DNA from: Thermoanaerobaculia bacterium
GTDB lineage: Bacteria; Acidobacteriota; Thermoanaerobaculia; Multivoradales; JAIOJS01
DNA length: 44,387 bases
Direction of reading: 5' to 3'
Assembly (NCBI GenBank): GCA_030429235.1
Contig: JAUIDB010000032.1
Location: forward strand, 1-44,387
The position numbers and the translations under genes were made by a program. The notes below the pieces were generated by a model that was not told where the DNA came from, did not search any database, and worked only from the letters and a program-made list of their open reading frames with translations. Positions 15,825 to 24,237 of this stretch are shown piece after piece. Each line of letters opens with the position of its first letter. Within the stretch, counting starts at the first letter, position 1.

Positions 15825-17258
15825 TCATCGACACTTCGAGATCTGAGCCGCAGCTTCTTCCCACCGTCCCGGACCATCCAAACGGTAGTGCACCGGCCGT
15901 AGCGGCCCGACGAGGAGTTGACGGGCCAGACGAGGGTGGCGCCACCAGCGAGGCTGGCAGCCGATCCTCCGCGCCAGGGCGTCCATGTAGTCGACCGGTT
16001 GGACACGCTCGAAGGCAACGCGACGCGCGCGAGCGGTGGCGACCGCCCGGTCGAGTTGATCCTTCATCTCCTCGGGTGTGGGCAGCGGGCAGCGTCCAGA
16101 GACGACTCGAGCGACCCAACGCGCCTGCAGTTCGAGTACCGGAGGGTAGGCGCCGATGACCCAGGGGACGCCGACGAAGGCCAGTCCGGGCAAGCACGGC
16201 GGGAAGACATGTTCGAAGAGGCGCGGAATCCTGCCCTCCCGTTCGACCTCTTCACGAAGGAACGGGACCGCCATCTGATACCCGGTCGCGGCCACGATCC
16301 AATCGACGGGTCGACGGTGGCCATCCAGAAACTCGACCTCGTCGCCGTGGAGTTCCTGGATCCCGGGCACGACCTCGATCTTGCCTTCGTCCAAAAGCCG
16401 GGCGAGGTCCCGCCCCGGGGTGATTCGAGCTCGTTCGAGATCAAAGGGTGGCTGGGGAAGGCCGGAGCGGGCCGGATCGACCCCCTGACGACGGTACTCT
16501 CGGACGATCAGGTAGCGCAACAGACGCCGCCGAACCCAGCTCGGCAGAGCGTTCCCGAGCCGAGTGATCTTGTGATCTGACGGCCGACCGTCGACCGTGC
16601 GAGGTAGGAGCCAGGCGCCCCGGGTCGTCGACAACATCGTGTGGCGAGCCACAGGAGCGATCTCTTCGACTAGATCGACGCCGCTGGATCCGACTCCGAG
16701 CACCAGGACCCGTCGATCAACGAAGGGATCCGGAGTGGTGTAGTCCCGGCTGTGCAGGACTCGACCATGAAACCCCTCTCTCCCCTTCAACTCAGGCCAG
16801 CGGACAGTCTGGTGCCGCCCGCTGCACACCACGACAGCTTCGAAGACCAGAGTCTCGGAAGGACCATCCTCAGACTGCACGACGAGTTCCCAGCGATCGG
16901 CTCGCCGGCGCACCGAAACCACCTCGTGGCCCAGGCGGAGGCAGGGCTTCAGCCCGAAGTAGCGACAATACTGTTCCAGGTACTGCAGAACCTCTCGATG
17001 TGTCGGGAAGTCGGGATACGACTCGGGCATCGGGTAGTCCGAGAAACCCATCGCCTGACGAGAGATGTTGGTGCACAGCGACTCGTAGGCGGGTCCGCCG
17101 CCGTCGGGAAGGCTCTTTTCGAAGCGCCAGACACCCCCGAGATGCGACGACCTCTCGAACACCACCGGTCGCAAGCCTTCTTCGCGGAGTGCCTTGGCGG
17201 TGGTTAGACCGGCCACTCCGGCTCCGATCACGGCGACTCTCGGCTTCGACTCGGTCAT
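15825..17258 (-). CDS. flavin-containing monooxygenase
   Basis: A 477-aa NADPH- and FAD-dependent monooxygenase that would oxygenate a nucleophilic N or S atom, or act as a Baeyer-Villiger enzyme. FAD motif VIGAGVAGL near residues 10-18, the FMO-type fingerprint FHGRVLHSRDY near 170, and the NADPH Rossmann motif VLGVGSSGVDL near 193. ATGYQ, the second FMO mark, appears in the C-terminal half. The last 100 residues contain several tryptophan/arginine-rich segments and no membrane segment. It lies 16 bases after the GntR regulator on the same strand, so the two are probably co-transcribed. Substrate unknown. Confidence 0.88.
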   Translation of the reverse strand: MTESKPRVAVIGAGVAGLTTAKALREEGLRPVVFERSSHLGGVWRFEKSLPDGGGPAYESLCTNISRQAMGFSDYPMPESYPDFPTHREVLQYLEQYCRYFGLKPCLRLGHEVVSVRRRADRWELVVQSEDGPSETLVFEAVVVCSGRHQTVRWPELKGREGFHGRVLHSRDYTTPDPFVDRRVLVLGVGSSGVDLVEEIAPVARHTMLSTTRGAWLLPRTVDGRPSDHKITRLGNALPSWVRRRLLRYLIVREYRRQGVDPARSGLPQPPFDLERARITPGRDLARLLDEGKIEVVPGIQELHGDEVEFLDGHRRPVDWIVAATGYQMAVPFLREEVEREGRIPRLFEHVFPPCLPGLAFVGVPWVIGAYPPVLELQARWVARVVSGRCPLPTPEEMKDQLDRAVATARARRVAFERVQPVDYMDALARRIGCQPRWWRHPRLARQLLVGPLRPVHYRLDGPGRWEEAAAQISKCR

Positions 17259-17274
17259 TCCGTCTCCGTCCTCG

Positions 17275-18009
17275 TCAGGTCCGACTCAGGTGCTCCAGGA
17301 GTTGTCCGACCCGCTCCAGCAGCGACCGCATCTCCGTTTCCGCGTGCGCTGGCTCCTGGTCGCGGATCGCTCGAGCCACTGCTTCGTAGCGAGCCAGCGC
17401 TTCGTCTACCGGGCTCGCGTAGGGCGCCGCCAGCTCCCTCGGCACAGCGTCCAGAGCCGGTCGAGTGAAGTGTCGACTCTCCAAGACCGCCGACCGCAAG
17501 AGACGGCCGAGACCAGCGATCACTTCGTTGCCACAACCATCCAGAATCAGCTCTTGCATCTCGGCCGCGGCGTCGATCCAGCTCACCGGGTCGTTCCGCG
17601 CCGCCGCTAAGGCCTCGAAGGCCTGCCAGATCGCCTGTCGTCGCTCCTTTTCGGCTCGTTCCGCTGCCAGCCGAGCCGCCGACGGCTCGACGAGAATCCG
17701 CAGCTCGAGCAGCGACTTCAGGTACCCGACTCGATCCTCGCCCTGCAACCGCCATCGAATGACGTCGGGATCGAGTGCGCTCCACCGCTCCCTCGGTTCG
17801 ACGCGGGTACCAGCCTTCGGCCGAGCCCTCACCATGCCGCGTGCCGCCAGGCTCTTCAAGGCCTCCCGGGCTACCGTCCGGCTTACCCCCAGATTGCGGG
17901 CCAGGTCGGCCTCGGTCGGAAGCACCGTCCCCTCGGCCAGTTCGCCGACCGCAATCGCTCGGCCCAGTTCGTCGACCACCTGCTGGTAGAGGTTACCGCT
18001 GCGCTTCAT
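17275..18009 (-). CDS. GntR-family (FadR/FCD) transcriptional regulator
   Basis: A 244-aa repressor with an N-terminal winged helix (about 5-72: VLPTEADLARNLGVSRTVAREALKSLAARGMVRARPKAGTRV) and a C-terminal all-helical FCD ligand domain (about 95-235). FCD domains bind small organic acids, often with a metal ion (family knowledge). It is the first gene of a two-gene unit with the flavin monooxygenase, so it probably represses itself and that enzyme until the substrate appears. Its promoter ends six bases before the ATG and no ribosome site is present. Confidence 0.9.
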   Translation of the reverse strand: MKRSGNLYQQVVDELGRAIAVGELAEGTVLPTEADLARNLGVSRTVAREALKSLAARGMVRARPKAGTRVEPRERWSALDPDVIRWRLQGEDRVGYLKSLLELRILVEPSAARLAAERAEKERRQAIWQAFEALAAARNDPVSWIDAAAEMQELILDGCGNEVIAGLGRLLRSAVLESRHFTRPALDAVPRELAAPYASPVDEALARYEAVARAIRDQEPAHAETEMRSLLERVGQLLEHLSRT

Positions 18010-18015
18010 ACTGAG

Positions 18016-18045
18016 AGTATATAATAGTACTTATTGAACCGTCAA
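18016..18045 (-). promoter_or_regulatory. gntR-monooxygenase promoter, leaderless layout
   Basis: Read on the minus strand: TTGACG (18040-18045), an 18-base AT-rich spacer, and TATACT (18016-18021), then six bases and the ATG at 18009. It is one of the most consensus-like promoters in the window. The AT-rich spacer containing AGTACT is a plausible self-operator, although it lacks a clear FadR-type palindrome. Confidence 0.65.
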
Positions 18046-18115
18046 GACCTTTCGCCGCCACCACGGGTTCTCTGGGGTAACCTTGCACCGCTCCAAGTCA
18101 CATCCAGGAGGTTGG

Positions 18116-20887
18116 TTGGCCCACGATCGTCAGATCCTGCGCGAGACGTTGCTGCAGGCGTTGGGGGTTGCTCCCGAAGAGAGAAGCGAATGGGCCCGCG
18201 TGCGCCTACGGGGAGACGAAACGCTCACCGAGGCGTTCGTTTCACTGACCGCGCAGGCCGAGGAACTCGGAGGGCTGTCCCTTCTCGAATCTGGCGGCGC
18301 CCTGCGCGGGCCGTTGTTCGATGCATTGACCGAGAAGCTGGCGCAGGGCGAACCGATCCCCTCCGGGACTCGGGTGGGCCGCTTCGTGGTCCTCGACGAG
18401 GTGGGGTCCGGAGGAATGGGCGTCGTCTTCGCAGCCTGGGATCCCGAACTCGATCGCAAGGTGGCTCTGAAGCTGCTCCACGCAGAGGGTGCGGCGTCGC
18501 GGGAATCCGAAGACAGACTTCGTCGCGAAGCCCAGGCGATGGCACGACTCTCCCACGACAACGTGATCACGGTGCACGAGGTCGGCCAGTGGCAAGACCG
18601 GGTCTTCGTCGCCATGGAGTTCGTCGACGGCGAGAACCTCGCCGCTTGGCAACGGAGTGAAACTCGTCCTTGGCGCGAGGTTCTGGAAGTCTACCTGCAC
18701 GCCGGACGAGGCCTAGCCGCGGCCCATGCCGCTGGGCTGGTCCATCGAGACTTCAAACCCCAGAACATCCTATTGGGCAGCGACCGACGAGTTCGGGTCG
18801 TGGACTTCGGGCTGGCCCGGTCGATTCACTCAGAGCCGGAGGAAGATACCGACGCCGAGGCGATCGAGCCCGGTCCGGTCTCGCCGCTGCCCGTGCTGAC
18901 GAGGGCAGGACAGATCACCGGGACCCTCGCCTACATGGCCCCGGAGCAGCTCCTCGGGCGAGCGCCGGATCCCCGCGGTGACCAGTTCAGCTACTGCGTC
19001 TCGCTCTACCAGGCGCTGTGGGGCGCACTTCCGTTTCCCACCAAGTCTCCAGCGGAGCTTTCGGACTTCTACCAGCGGGACGGACAGCCAAACCCACCAC
19101 CGAGTCGTACCGCTCTCCCCAAGGCGATCCAGACCGCTGTCCTACGGGGACTGTCGGTGGATCCCGGCGACCGCTGGCCCGATATGGACGCGCTCCTCGC
19201 GGCCATCGATCGCGGCGCCACCAGGCGGTTTCCGACGCCCTCCCTGGTCGCGGCTCTGGCCGTGATGCTCGTCGTGAGTTGGTGGTTCCTGGCCAGCATG
19301 CCATCCACGTCGCCCTGCGACGAGGCCGCCGCGCGGATCTCCTCGGTATGGGACCAGTCGGTCCAGGACCGCCTCGGCGCTGCGTTGCGTCAGGGGTCCG
19401 AGCCCGCGACGAGTCTCTACGATCGCACCTTCGCGGCTCTCGACGACTACCGAACCCGGTGGATCTCGGCCCGCACCGATGCCTGTGAAGCCACCCACGT
19501 GCGCGGCGAACAATCCGGTGAGCTGCTCGACCTGAGAATGGCGTGTCTGGACCGTCGCCTTCAGGAGTTTGACGCCCTGACGCAGCTTCTGATCGGTGCT
19601 CCGCCCGAGGTCCTGGCCTCCGCACCCGAGGCCGCCCTGGCCCTGGAACCGCTGGAGATCTGTTCCGACGCCCGCTTCCTCCGTGCTCCTATCCGCCGGC
19701 CGACCGACCCGTCACAACTCCAGAGACTGGAAGACCTCGAGTCCGACCTGGCGCAGATCAAGGCCGCCGTCGACGCCGGGCAGATGAGCGAGGTGCTGAG
19801 GGATGCCGAATCCCTCGTCATTGACTCGGCCGCGCTGGGTTTCGCTCCCTTCGAGGCCGAGGTCCGCTGGACCCTTGCCGACCTCGTCGAACGGCTCGGA
19901 GAGTTCGACCGCGCCGCCGACGAAGCCTTCTCCGGCTGGGCCGCCGCCGAACGCGGAGGCCACGACGAGTATCGGCTTCGGGCCCTCTCGCTGCTCGTCT
20001 GGATCGATGGCAACGACCGCGGCGACCTCGACGAAGCCCGGCGCTGGCAACAGTTGGCGGAGGCTACCCTGGAGAGACTGGACGGAGGAGGCCTGCTAGA
20101 AGCCGAACTGGTGAACAACATCGGCGCCGCGCTCCAGACCAGCGGACGATCAGAAGAGGCCCTTCCCTACCATCGACGCGCGCTCGAACTGCGACGGGAG
20201 ATCCTAGGGTCTCAGAGCTATGCCACCGCCAAGTCCCTGAACAACATCGGTTCAACGCTGTTCACCACCGCCCGATTCGAAGAGGCGTTGGACTACTACC
20301 GCCGAGCCCTCGAGACCACCGAACAGGCTCTCGGACGGCACGCCGCCACCGCTATGATTCAAAGCAACATCGGCGCCTCCCTGACCGAACTCCAACGAAG
20401 CGACGAAGCCGTCCGCGCGAATCAACTCGCGCTCGAGATGCGACGGGAACTCTTCGGGCCAGACAACGTCTGGGTCGGCTTCTCGCAAATCAACCTGGCC
20501 CTCTCCTATCTGATCGACCAACCCGACCTGGCCGAGAAGCCACTCGATGAGGCGAGTCTGGTACTTCAGCAGGCCTTGCCCGAGGATCACCCGTATCAGG
20601 CCTTCGTCTTTTCCACCCGGGGTGCGTTTCTCCTCGCCACCGAGCACCCCGATGACGCCATACCCTGGCTCGAACGATCCCTGGCAACCTGGGAAGAGCA
20701 CGGCATCGTCTCGCCCTACGAGATGGCCGGCAATCGCTTCGGTCTGGCGCGGGCTCTGTGGCAGACCGGCGACCGGCCGCGGGCAATCGAGGCCGCCCGA
20801 ACTGCGTGGGACGAGTTGTCCGCCGCCTACCCGATCGAGACTCCGTTGCACCAGAAGCTGTCGAGCTGGCTAGCCGAACGCGGCTAG
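18116..20887 (+). CDS. Ser/Thr protein kinase with transmembrane segment and TPR sensor
   Basis: A receptor-like kinase of about 923 aa. After an 80-residue N-terminal segment comes a Hanks-type kinase: glycine loop VGSGGMGVVF near 96-106, HRDFKPQN at 210-217, DFG at 230-232, then APEQ. One membrane segment lies at about 376-394. A largely extracytoplasmic region follows with several TPRs in its C-terminal half (NNIGAALQTSGRSEEALPYHRRALELRR and repeats). The TTG at 18116 is preferred because AGGAGG lies four bases before it; the ORF also opens at a TTG at 18083. A candidate -10 TAACCT sits at 18078. The ECF sigma gene begins 24 bases downstream, but with its own -10. Confidence 0.9.
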   Translation: MAHDRQILRETLLQALGVAPEERSEWARVRLRGDETLTEAFVSLTAQAEELGGLSLLESGGALRGPLFDALTEKLAQGEPIPSGTRVGRFVVLDEVGSGGMGVVFAAWDPELDRKVALKLLHAEGAASRESEDRLRREAQAMARLSHDNVITVHEVGQWQDRVFVAMEFVDGENLAAWQRSETRPWREVLEVYLHAGRGLAAAHAAGLVHRDFKPQNILLGSDRRVRVVDFGLARSIHSEPEEDTDAEAIEPGPVSPLPVLTRAGQITGTLAYMAPEQLLGRAPDPRGDQFSYCVSLYQALWGALPFPTKSPAELSDFYQRDGQPNPPPSRTALPKAIQTAVLRGLSVDPGDRWPDMDALLAAIDRGATRRFPTPSLVAALAVMLVVSWWFLASMPSTSPCDEAAARISSVWDQSVQDRLGAALRQGSEPATSLYDRTFAALDDYRTRWISARTDACEATHVRGEQSGELLDLRMACLDRRLQEFDALTQLLIGAPPEVLASAPEAALALEPLEICSDARFLRAPIRRPTDPSQLQRLEDLESDLAQIKAAVDAGQMSEVLRDAESLVIDSAALGFAPFEAEVRWTLADLVERLGEFDRAADEAFSGWAAAERGGHDEYRLRALSLLVWIDGNDRGDLDEARRWQQLAEATLERLDGGGLLEAELVNNIGAALQTSGRSEEALPYHRRALELRREILGSQSYATAKSLNNIGSTLFTTARFEEALDYYRRALETTEQALGRHAATAMIQSNIGASLTELQRSDEAVRANQLALEMRRELFGPDNVWVGFSQINLALSYLIDQPDLAEKPLDEASLVLQQALPEDHPYQAFVFSTRGAFLLATEHPDDAIPWLERSLATWEEHGIVSPYEMAGNRFGLARALWQTGDRPRAIEAARTAWDELSAAYPIETPLHQKLSSWLAERG

Positions 20888-20899
20888 AGTGACCGGCAC

Positions 20900-20905
20900 T
20901 ATACT
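20900..20905 (+). promoter_or_regulatory. -10 of the ECF sigma gene, leaderless layout
   Basis: TATACT is followed by exactly six bases and the GTG start at 20912. No Shine-Dalgarno is present. A clear -35 is not seen. This allows expression of the sigma factor apart from the kinase gene upstream. Confidence 0.45.
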
Positions 20906-20911
20906 CGCCGC

Positions 20912-21535
20912 GTGCCGATCGACCGAGACGACGATCATGCCGGCGATCACGCTGCGGCTCAGGCGGGCGAGATCACTCTGCTGATCCAACGCTATCAGGA
21001 GGGGGATGCCGGCGCCTTCGAGCTGCTCGTAGAGCGGGTCTACAACCAGCTGCGGAGCATCGCCCGCGGTCAACTGCGCGGTCGTCCACCCAGTCCCCTG
21101 GACACCACCGCGCTAGTGCACGAGGCCTATCTCAAGCTGTCGGCCCCGGAGCGCGCGGCCTGGAAGGACCGCGAGCACTTCTTCGCCACCGCGGCCCGGG
21201 CCATGCGACACATCCTGGTCGACCAGGCCCGCAAACTAAGCCGGGAGAAACATGGCGGCAGGGTCGCCCACGTCCCCCTCGACCAGGCCGATCTCCGAGT
21301 CCAGCAGGACGCGACCCAACTCACCCAGCTGGATGATGCTCTCCGCCGACTCGAAGAGCTCGACCCTCGCTCGGTGCGGGTCGTGGAGTGCCGCTACTTC
21401 GTCGGCTTTACCGACGCGGAGACCGCAATCGCGCTCGGTACCTCGCCACGCTCCGTGCAACGTCTCTGGAAACAGGCCCGGGAATGGCTGGCCTTGGAGT
21501 TGAAGACGACTCGCGATCGACCCGCGTCCAGCTAA
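20912..21535 (+). CDS. ECF-type RNA polymerase sigma factor
   Basis: A 207-aa sigma70-family factor lacking region 1. Region 2 is at about 30-110 (ELLVERVYNQLRSIARG, ALVHEAYLKL, HFFATAARAMRHILVDQAR) and region 4 is at about 135-200 (LEELDPRSVRVVECRYFVGFTDAETAIALGTSPRSVQRLWKQAREWLALEL). It matches the ECF group typical of Acidobacteriota and Planctomycetota that sits beside Ser/Thr kinases and seems to be controlled by phosphorylation rather than by an anti-sigma factor (family knowledge). No anti-sigma gene is adjacent, in keeping with that. Start is GTG, placed by the -10 six bases upstream. The likely signalling partner is the kinase 24 bases upstream. Confidence 0.92.
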   Translation: MPIDRDDDHAGDHAAAQAGEITLLIQRYQEGDAGAFELLVERVYNQLRSIARGQLRGRPPSPLDTTALVHEAYLKLSAPERAAWKDREHFFATAARAMRHILVDQARKLSREKHGGRVAHVPLDQADLRVQQDATQLTQLDDALRRLEELDPRSVRVVECRYFVGFTDAETAIALGTSPRSVQRLWKQAREWLALELKTTRDRPASS

Positions 21536-21631
21536 CGACCCGGGTGAGCTCCCCTGCCCGCATTCGTTCGATTCGAGGATCCACCGAACCCATCCCGTCC
21601 CCTCTTCAGGTAGTGGTTCCACGAGCTGTGG

Positions 21632-21637
21632 CATGAT
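21632..21637 (+). promoter_or_regulatory. -10 of the PhzF-like gene, leaderless layout
   Basis: TGG-CATGAT (extended -10 form) is followed by GCCGTC and the ATG at 21644. The stretch ATGATGCCGTCATG is identical to that in front of arsR (3171-3184). No Shine-Dalgarno. Confidence 0.4.
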
Positions 21638-21643
21638 GCCGTC

Positions 21644-22462
21644 ATGCGACTGCCACTCTTCCAGATCGACGCCTTTGCCCGCCGTCCCTTCGAGGGGAAC
21701 CCGGCCGCAGTGGTCCCCCTCGAGTCGTGGCTCGACGACGCGATACTGCAGGCGATCGCGCTCGAAAACAACCTCTCCGAGACCGCCTTTCTGGTATCCC
21801 AGGGCGAGGCAGAAGAACACCGTTTCCACCTGCGTTGGTTCACGCCCGCGCTCGAGGTCGCACTCTGTGGACACGCGACGCTGGCCTCCGCCTCCTGGTA
21901 TCTCGACCGGCACCCCGAGGCTGACGAAGTAGCCTTTGACACCCTCTCGGGACGGCTCACTGTCCGGCGGTCCGGCCATCTCTTTGCAATGGACTTTCCC
22001 AGCCTTCCGCCGGGTGAAGCGCTGGCGCCCGAGCCCGACCAGGTCGAGGCCATGGGTTCTCCTCCCCAACAGGTCTTTCGGGTTCGCGAAGTCCACGGCT
22101 CGGCCTACCAACTGTGGGTCTTCGCCAGCGCCGACGAGATCGCGGCCCTGGCCCCCACCTTCTCCGCCCTGCGGGCCAACGTCATCGCTACCGCCCCCGG
22201 CTCCCCGCAGTCCGAGTACGACTTCGTATCCAGATTCTTCGCCCCGCAGTCGGGCGTCGACGAGGATCCCGTGACAGGTTCGGCCCACTGTACCCTCACC
22301 CCGTACTGGGCCCGGCGGCTCGGCCGGAACGAGCTGTCAGCCCGGCAGATCTCGGCCCGCGGTGGGGATCTCTCGTGCCACCTTCGTGGCGACCGCGTGG
22401 TGCTCACGGGATCCTGCGTCTGCTTCCTCGAGGGCGAGATCCACCTCCCCGACACACCATGA
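21644..22462 (+). CDS. PhzF-family isomerase
   Basis: A 272-aa protein of the PhzF/diaminopimelate-epimerase fold. The N-terminal half has FQIDAFARRPFEGNPAAVV and the conserved acid E46 in NLSETAFL, then LRWFTPALEVALCGHATLASA. The C-terminal half has DEDPVTGSAHCTLTPYWA. Such proteins are homologous to the phenazine-pathway isomerase PhzF, but most act outside phenazine synthesis and their substrates are unknown. There are no other phenazine genes here. It is probably cytosolic and dimeric (family knowledge). It stands alone between the sigma gene and a small unknown gene. Confidence 0.88.
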   Translation: MRLPLFQIDAFARRPFEGNPAAVVPLESWLDDAILQAIALENNLSETAFLVSQGEAEEHRFHLRWFTPALEVALCGHATLASASWYLDRHPEADEVAFDTLSGRLTVRRSGHLFAMDFPSLPPGEALAPEPDQVEAMGSPPQQVFRVREVHGSAYQLWVFASADEIAALAPTFSALRANVIATAPGSPQSEYDFVSRFFAPQSGVDEDPVTGSAHCTLTPYWARRLGRNELSARQISARGGDLSCHLRGDRVVLTGSCVCFLEGEIHLPDTP

Positions 22463-22504
22463 CAGACTCGCGGTAGCCGAAACTGACCAGATGGGGAACA
22501 CAGG

Positions 22505-23041
22505 ATGAGCGTCGAGTACGGAGTCGAGCTGGTCGAGTGGCAGACCTTCGTCGCCCTCTGGAACGAGCACCCGGACGGTGAGTTCTTCCGCGAAGCGGAA
22601 GAACTCGGAGCCGATTGGCTGCTGCCCCTCGGTCCCTGCCCACACTGGGTCTCCAGCATGGACGCGGCGATCGACTTCAGCGACGCCTTCAAGCGTTTGC
22701 GTGCGCACCTCGACGAGCCGCAGCGCGAGCGATTCGAGGCCTTCTTCCTCAGGTTCTGCCTGACCGACGATCGGGAGGCCTTCCGTCCACCCCGAGATCT
22801 CGGCGAGGAGATCGACGAGATGCTCTTCTTCAGCACGATCTCGCCCGAATCGGCCCGCCAACTGCTCGAACAGTGGCAGCATCTCGACATGACGGATCTC
22901 CGTGAAGCGTACGACCAGAGCCCACCGGCCGGCTTCTACGTCGATACCTTCGAGGACTTTTCCAACTATCCGAGGATGTGGGGTGACCTGCTGCAGTCCG
23001 CCGTAGAGAAGGGCGCAGGAATCGTCATCACCGCCGCGTGA
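22505..23041 (+). CDS. hypothetical acidic protein (178 aa)
   Basis: I do not recognise the family. The protein is acidic and rich in aromatic residues, with no signal peptide or membrane helix. It has two halves: an N-terminal part with VEWQTFVALWNEHP and LGPCPHWVSSMDAAIDF, and a helical C-terminal part (SARQLLEQWQHLDMTDLREAY) ending in DLLQSAVEKGAGIVITAA. The general look is of a small stress or immunity-type cytosolic protein, but this is only an impression. Start chosen at the first ATG; GGGGAACACAGG just before it is a weak ribosome site. The gene lies 42 bases after the PhzF-like gene on the same strand and may be co-transcribed. Confidence 0.7.
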   Translation: MSVEYGVELVEWQTFVALWNEHPDGEFFREAEELGADWLLPLGPCPHWVSSMDAAIDFSDAFKRLRAHLDEPQRERFEAFFLRFCLTDDREAFRPPRDLGEEIDEMLFFSTISPESARQLLEQWQHLDMTDLREAYDQSPPAGFYVDTFEDFSNYPRMWGDLLQSAVEKGAGIVITAA

Positions 23042-23093
23042 GCCCCCGAGAATCCAACTGCTACGACTGAAGTCGCACCTCGAAAGGGAACCC

Positions 23094-24218
23094 ATGAAGC
23101 TCGGCTCATATCCACCACTCCTCGCGCTCCTGACCTGCCTGCTGTTGTCCTCCGTACCCGGAGCGGCTTCGGAGGTCGTGTACCGAGGCCCCACCCTCGA
23201 GACTGACTACACCGGAGCGGTCCTGATCGACAACAGTTGGTTTCGATACCCGGCCTCTGAAAAGCTCGCCTTTCGGACCGCGACCTATCTCGACGAGCTT
23301 GCCCCTCACCTGCTGCCCCTTCGGCCCGCCATCGATACCTGGGCAGCTCGTCTCGCCGTGCACCCTCGCATCCTGATCGTCGCGACGGACGCTTACTTTC
23401 GCCAGCGGCCGATCGTCGGCGACCGCGCCGACATGGACCAGGTCAAGGACCTCGCCGCGGGCCTGGCCGAGGTCTACGGGCACGCCCCCCACGATCCCTT
23501 GGCCGCAACGCGAGCCCTCCACTCGATCGACCAGGCCTACGGATTGGGAGTTTCGATCCCAGCCTCCTGGGCCGAAGCCCGCGGCGGAACGGTTCCCCGG
23601 GGCGCGGCTCCCCTCCTGTTCGGCTACTTTCAACCACCCTGGGAACGGGGTGACACCTGGGCGGGAGGTGGTGCGCACGGCGACACCGGTTCCGGTCTGC
23701 AAAACGCCCTCGACCACTGGGGTGAGTTCAGGGTCTGGGGCCAGGACACCTCCCAGTGGTGGGTGGCAGCCATGCAAGCGGGAACGGTGCGGGTCTGGTC
23801 CACCTGCGGCTTGACGGTGATTCACGACGGCGGCTGGGAGACCAGCCTCTACCACCTCGACAACATCCAAGTGGCGGACTTCGCCGTGGTCGAACGGGAT
23901 ACCCGGCTGGCCAACTACGCCAACACCGAGCCTCAGGCCCTCTGTACGGGCGGAGCCTCCTCGGGACCGCATGTCCACATGGCGGTCTACCACGACGGGA
24001 ACCGGGTCCTGGTCGACGAAAGCAACCTGGACTTCACGGCCTACTCGTTCCACGTGGGAGAAGGCCAGTACGACACGAACTGTACCCGTTCGTACTACAC
24101 GCACTACAGCCAGGGAACGGTCTGTCCCAACTCCGATCAGCTGCTGAACGATGCCCCGGAGTTCGACGGACTGATCTTCGCGGACGGCTTCGAGTCGGGC
24201 ACTACGTCCCAGTGGTAG
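23094..24218 (+). CDS. secreted LasA-like M23 metallopeptidase with DGFESG tail
   Basis: An exported zinc peptidase that probably cuts peptidoglycan cross-bridges or glycine-rich proteins. The 374-aa precursor has a signal peptide (about 1-25, ending PGAAS), a 160-residue pro-region, and an M23 domain. Zinc ligands read H195 in GGAHGDTGSG, D207 in NALDHW and H295 in SGPHVHM; H254 in SLYHL and H293 are the catalytic histidines by family pattern. The order and spacing follow Pseudomonas LasA. The last residues are IFADGFESGTTSQW, a tail motif recurrent on secreted proteins of several phyla (family knowledge). Ribosome site AAAGGG before the ATG, and TGC-TACGAC near 23062 as possible -10. Confidence 0.85.
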   Translation: MKLGSYPPLLALLTCLLLSSVPGAASEVVYRGPTLETDYTGAVLIDNSWFRYPASEKLAFRTATYLDELAPHLLPLRPAIDTWAARLAVHPRILIVATDAYFRQRPIVGDRADMDQVKDLAAGLAEVYGHAPHDPLAATRALHSIDQAYGLGVSIPASWAEARGGTVPRGAAPLLFGYFQPPWERGDTWAGGGAHGDTGSGLQNALDHWGEFRVWGQDTSQWWVAAMQAGTVRVWSTCGLTVIHDGGWETSLYHLDNIQVADFAVVERDTRLANYANTEPQALCTGGASSGPHVHMAVYHDGNRVLVDESNLDFTAYSFHVGEGQYDTNCTRSYYTHYSQGTVCPNSDQLLNDAPEFDGLIFADGFESGTTSQW

Positions 24219-24237
24219 GACGAGATCCGCGCCGCCT

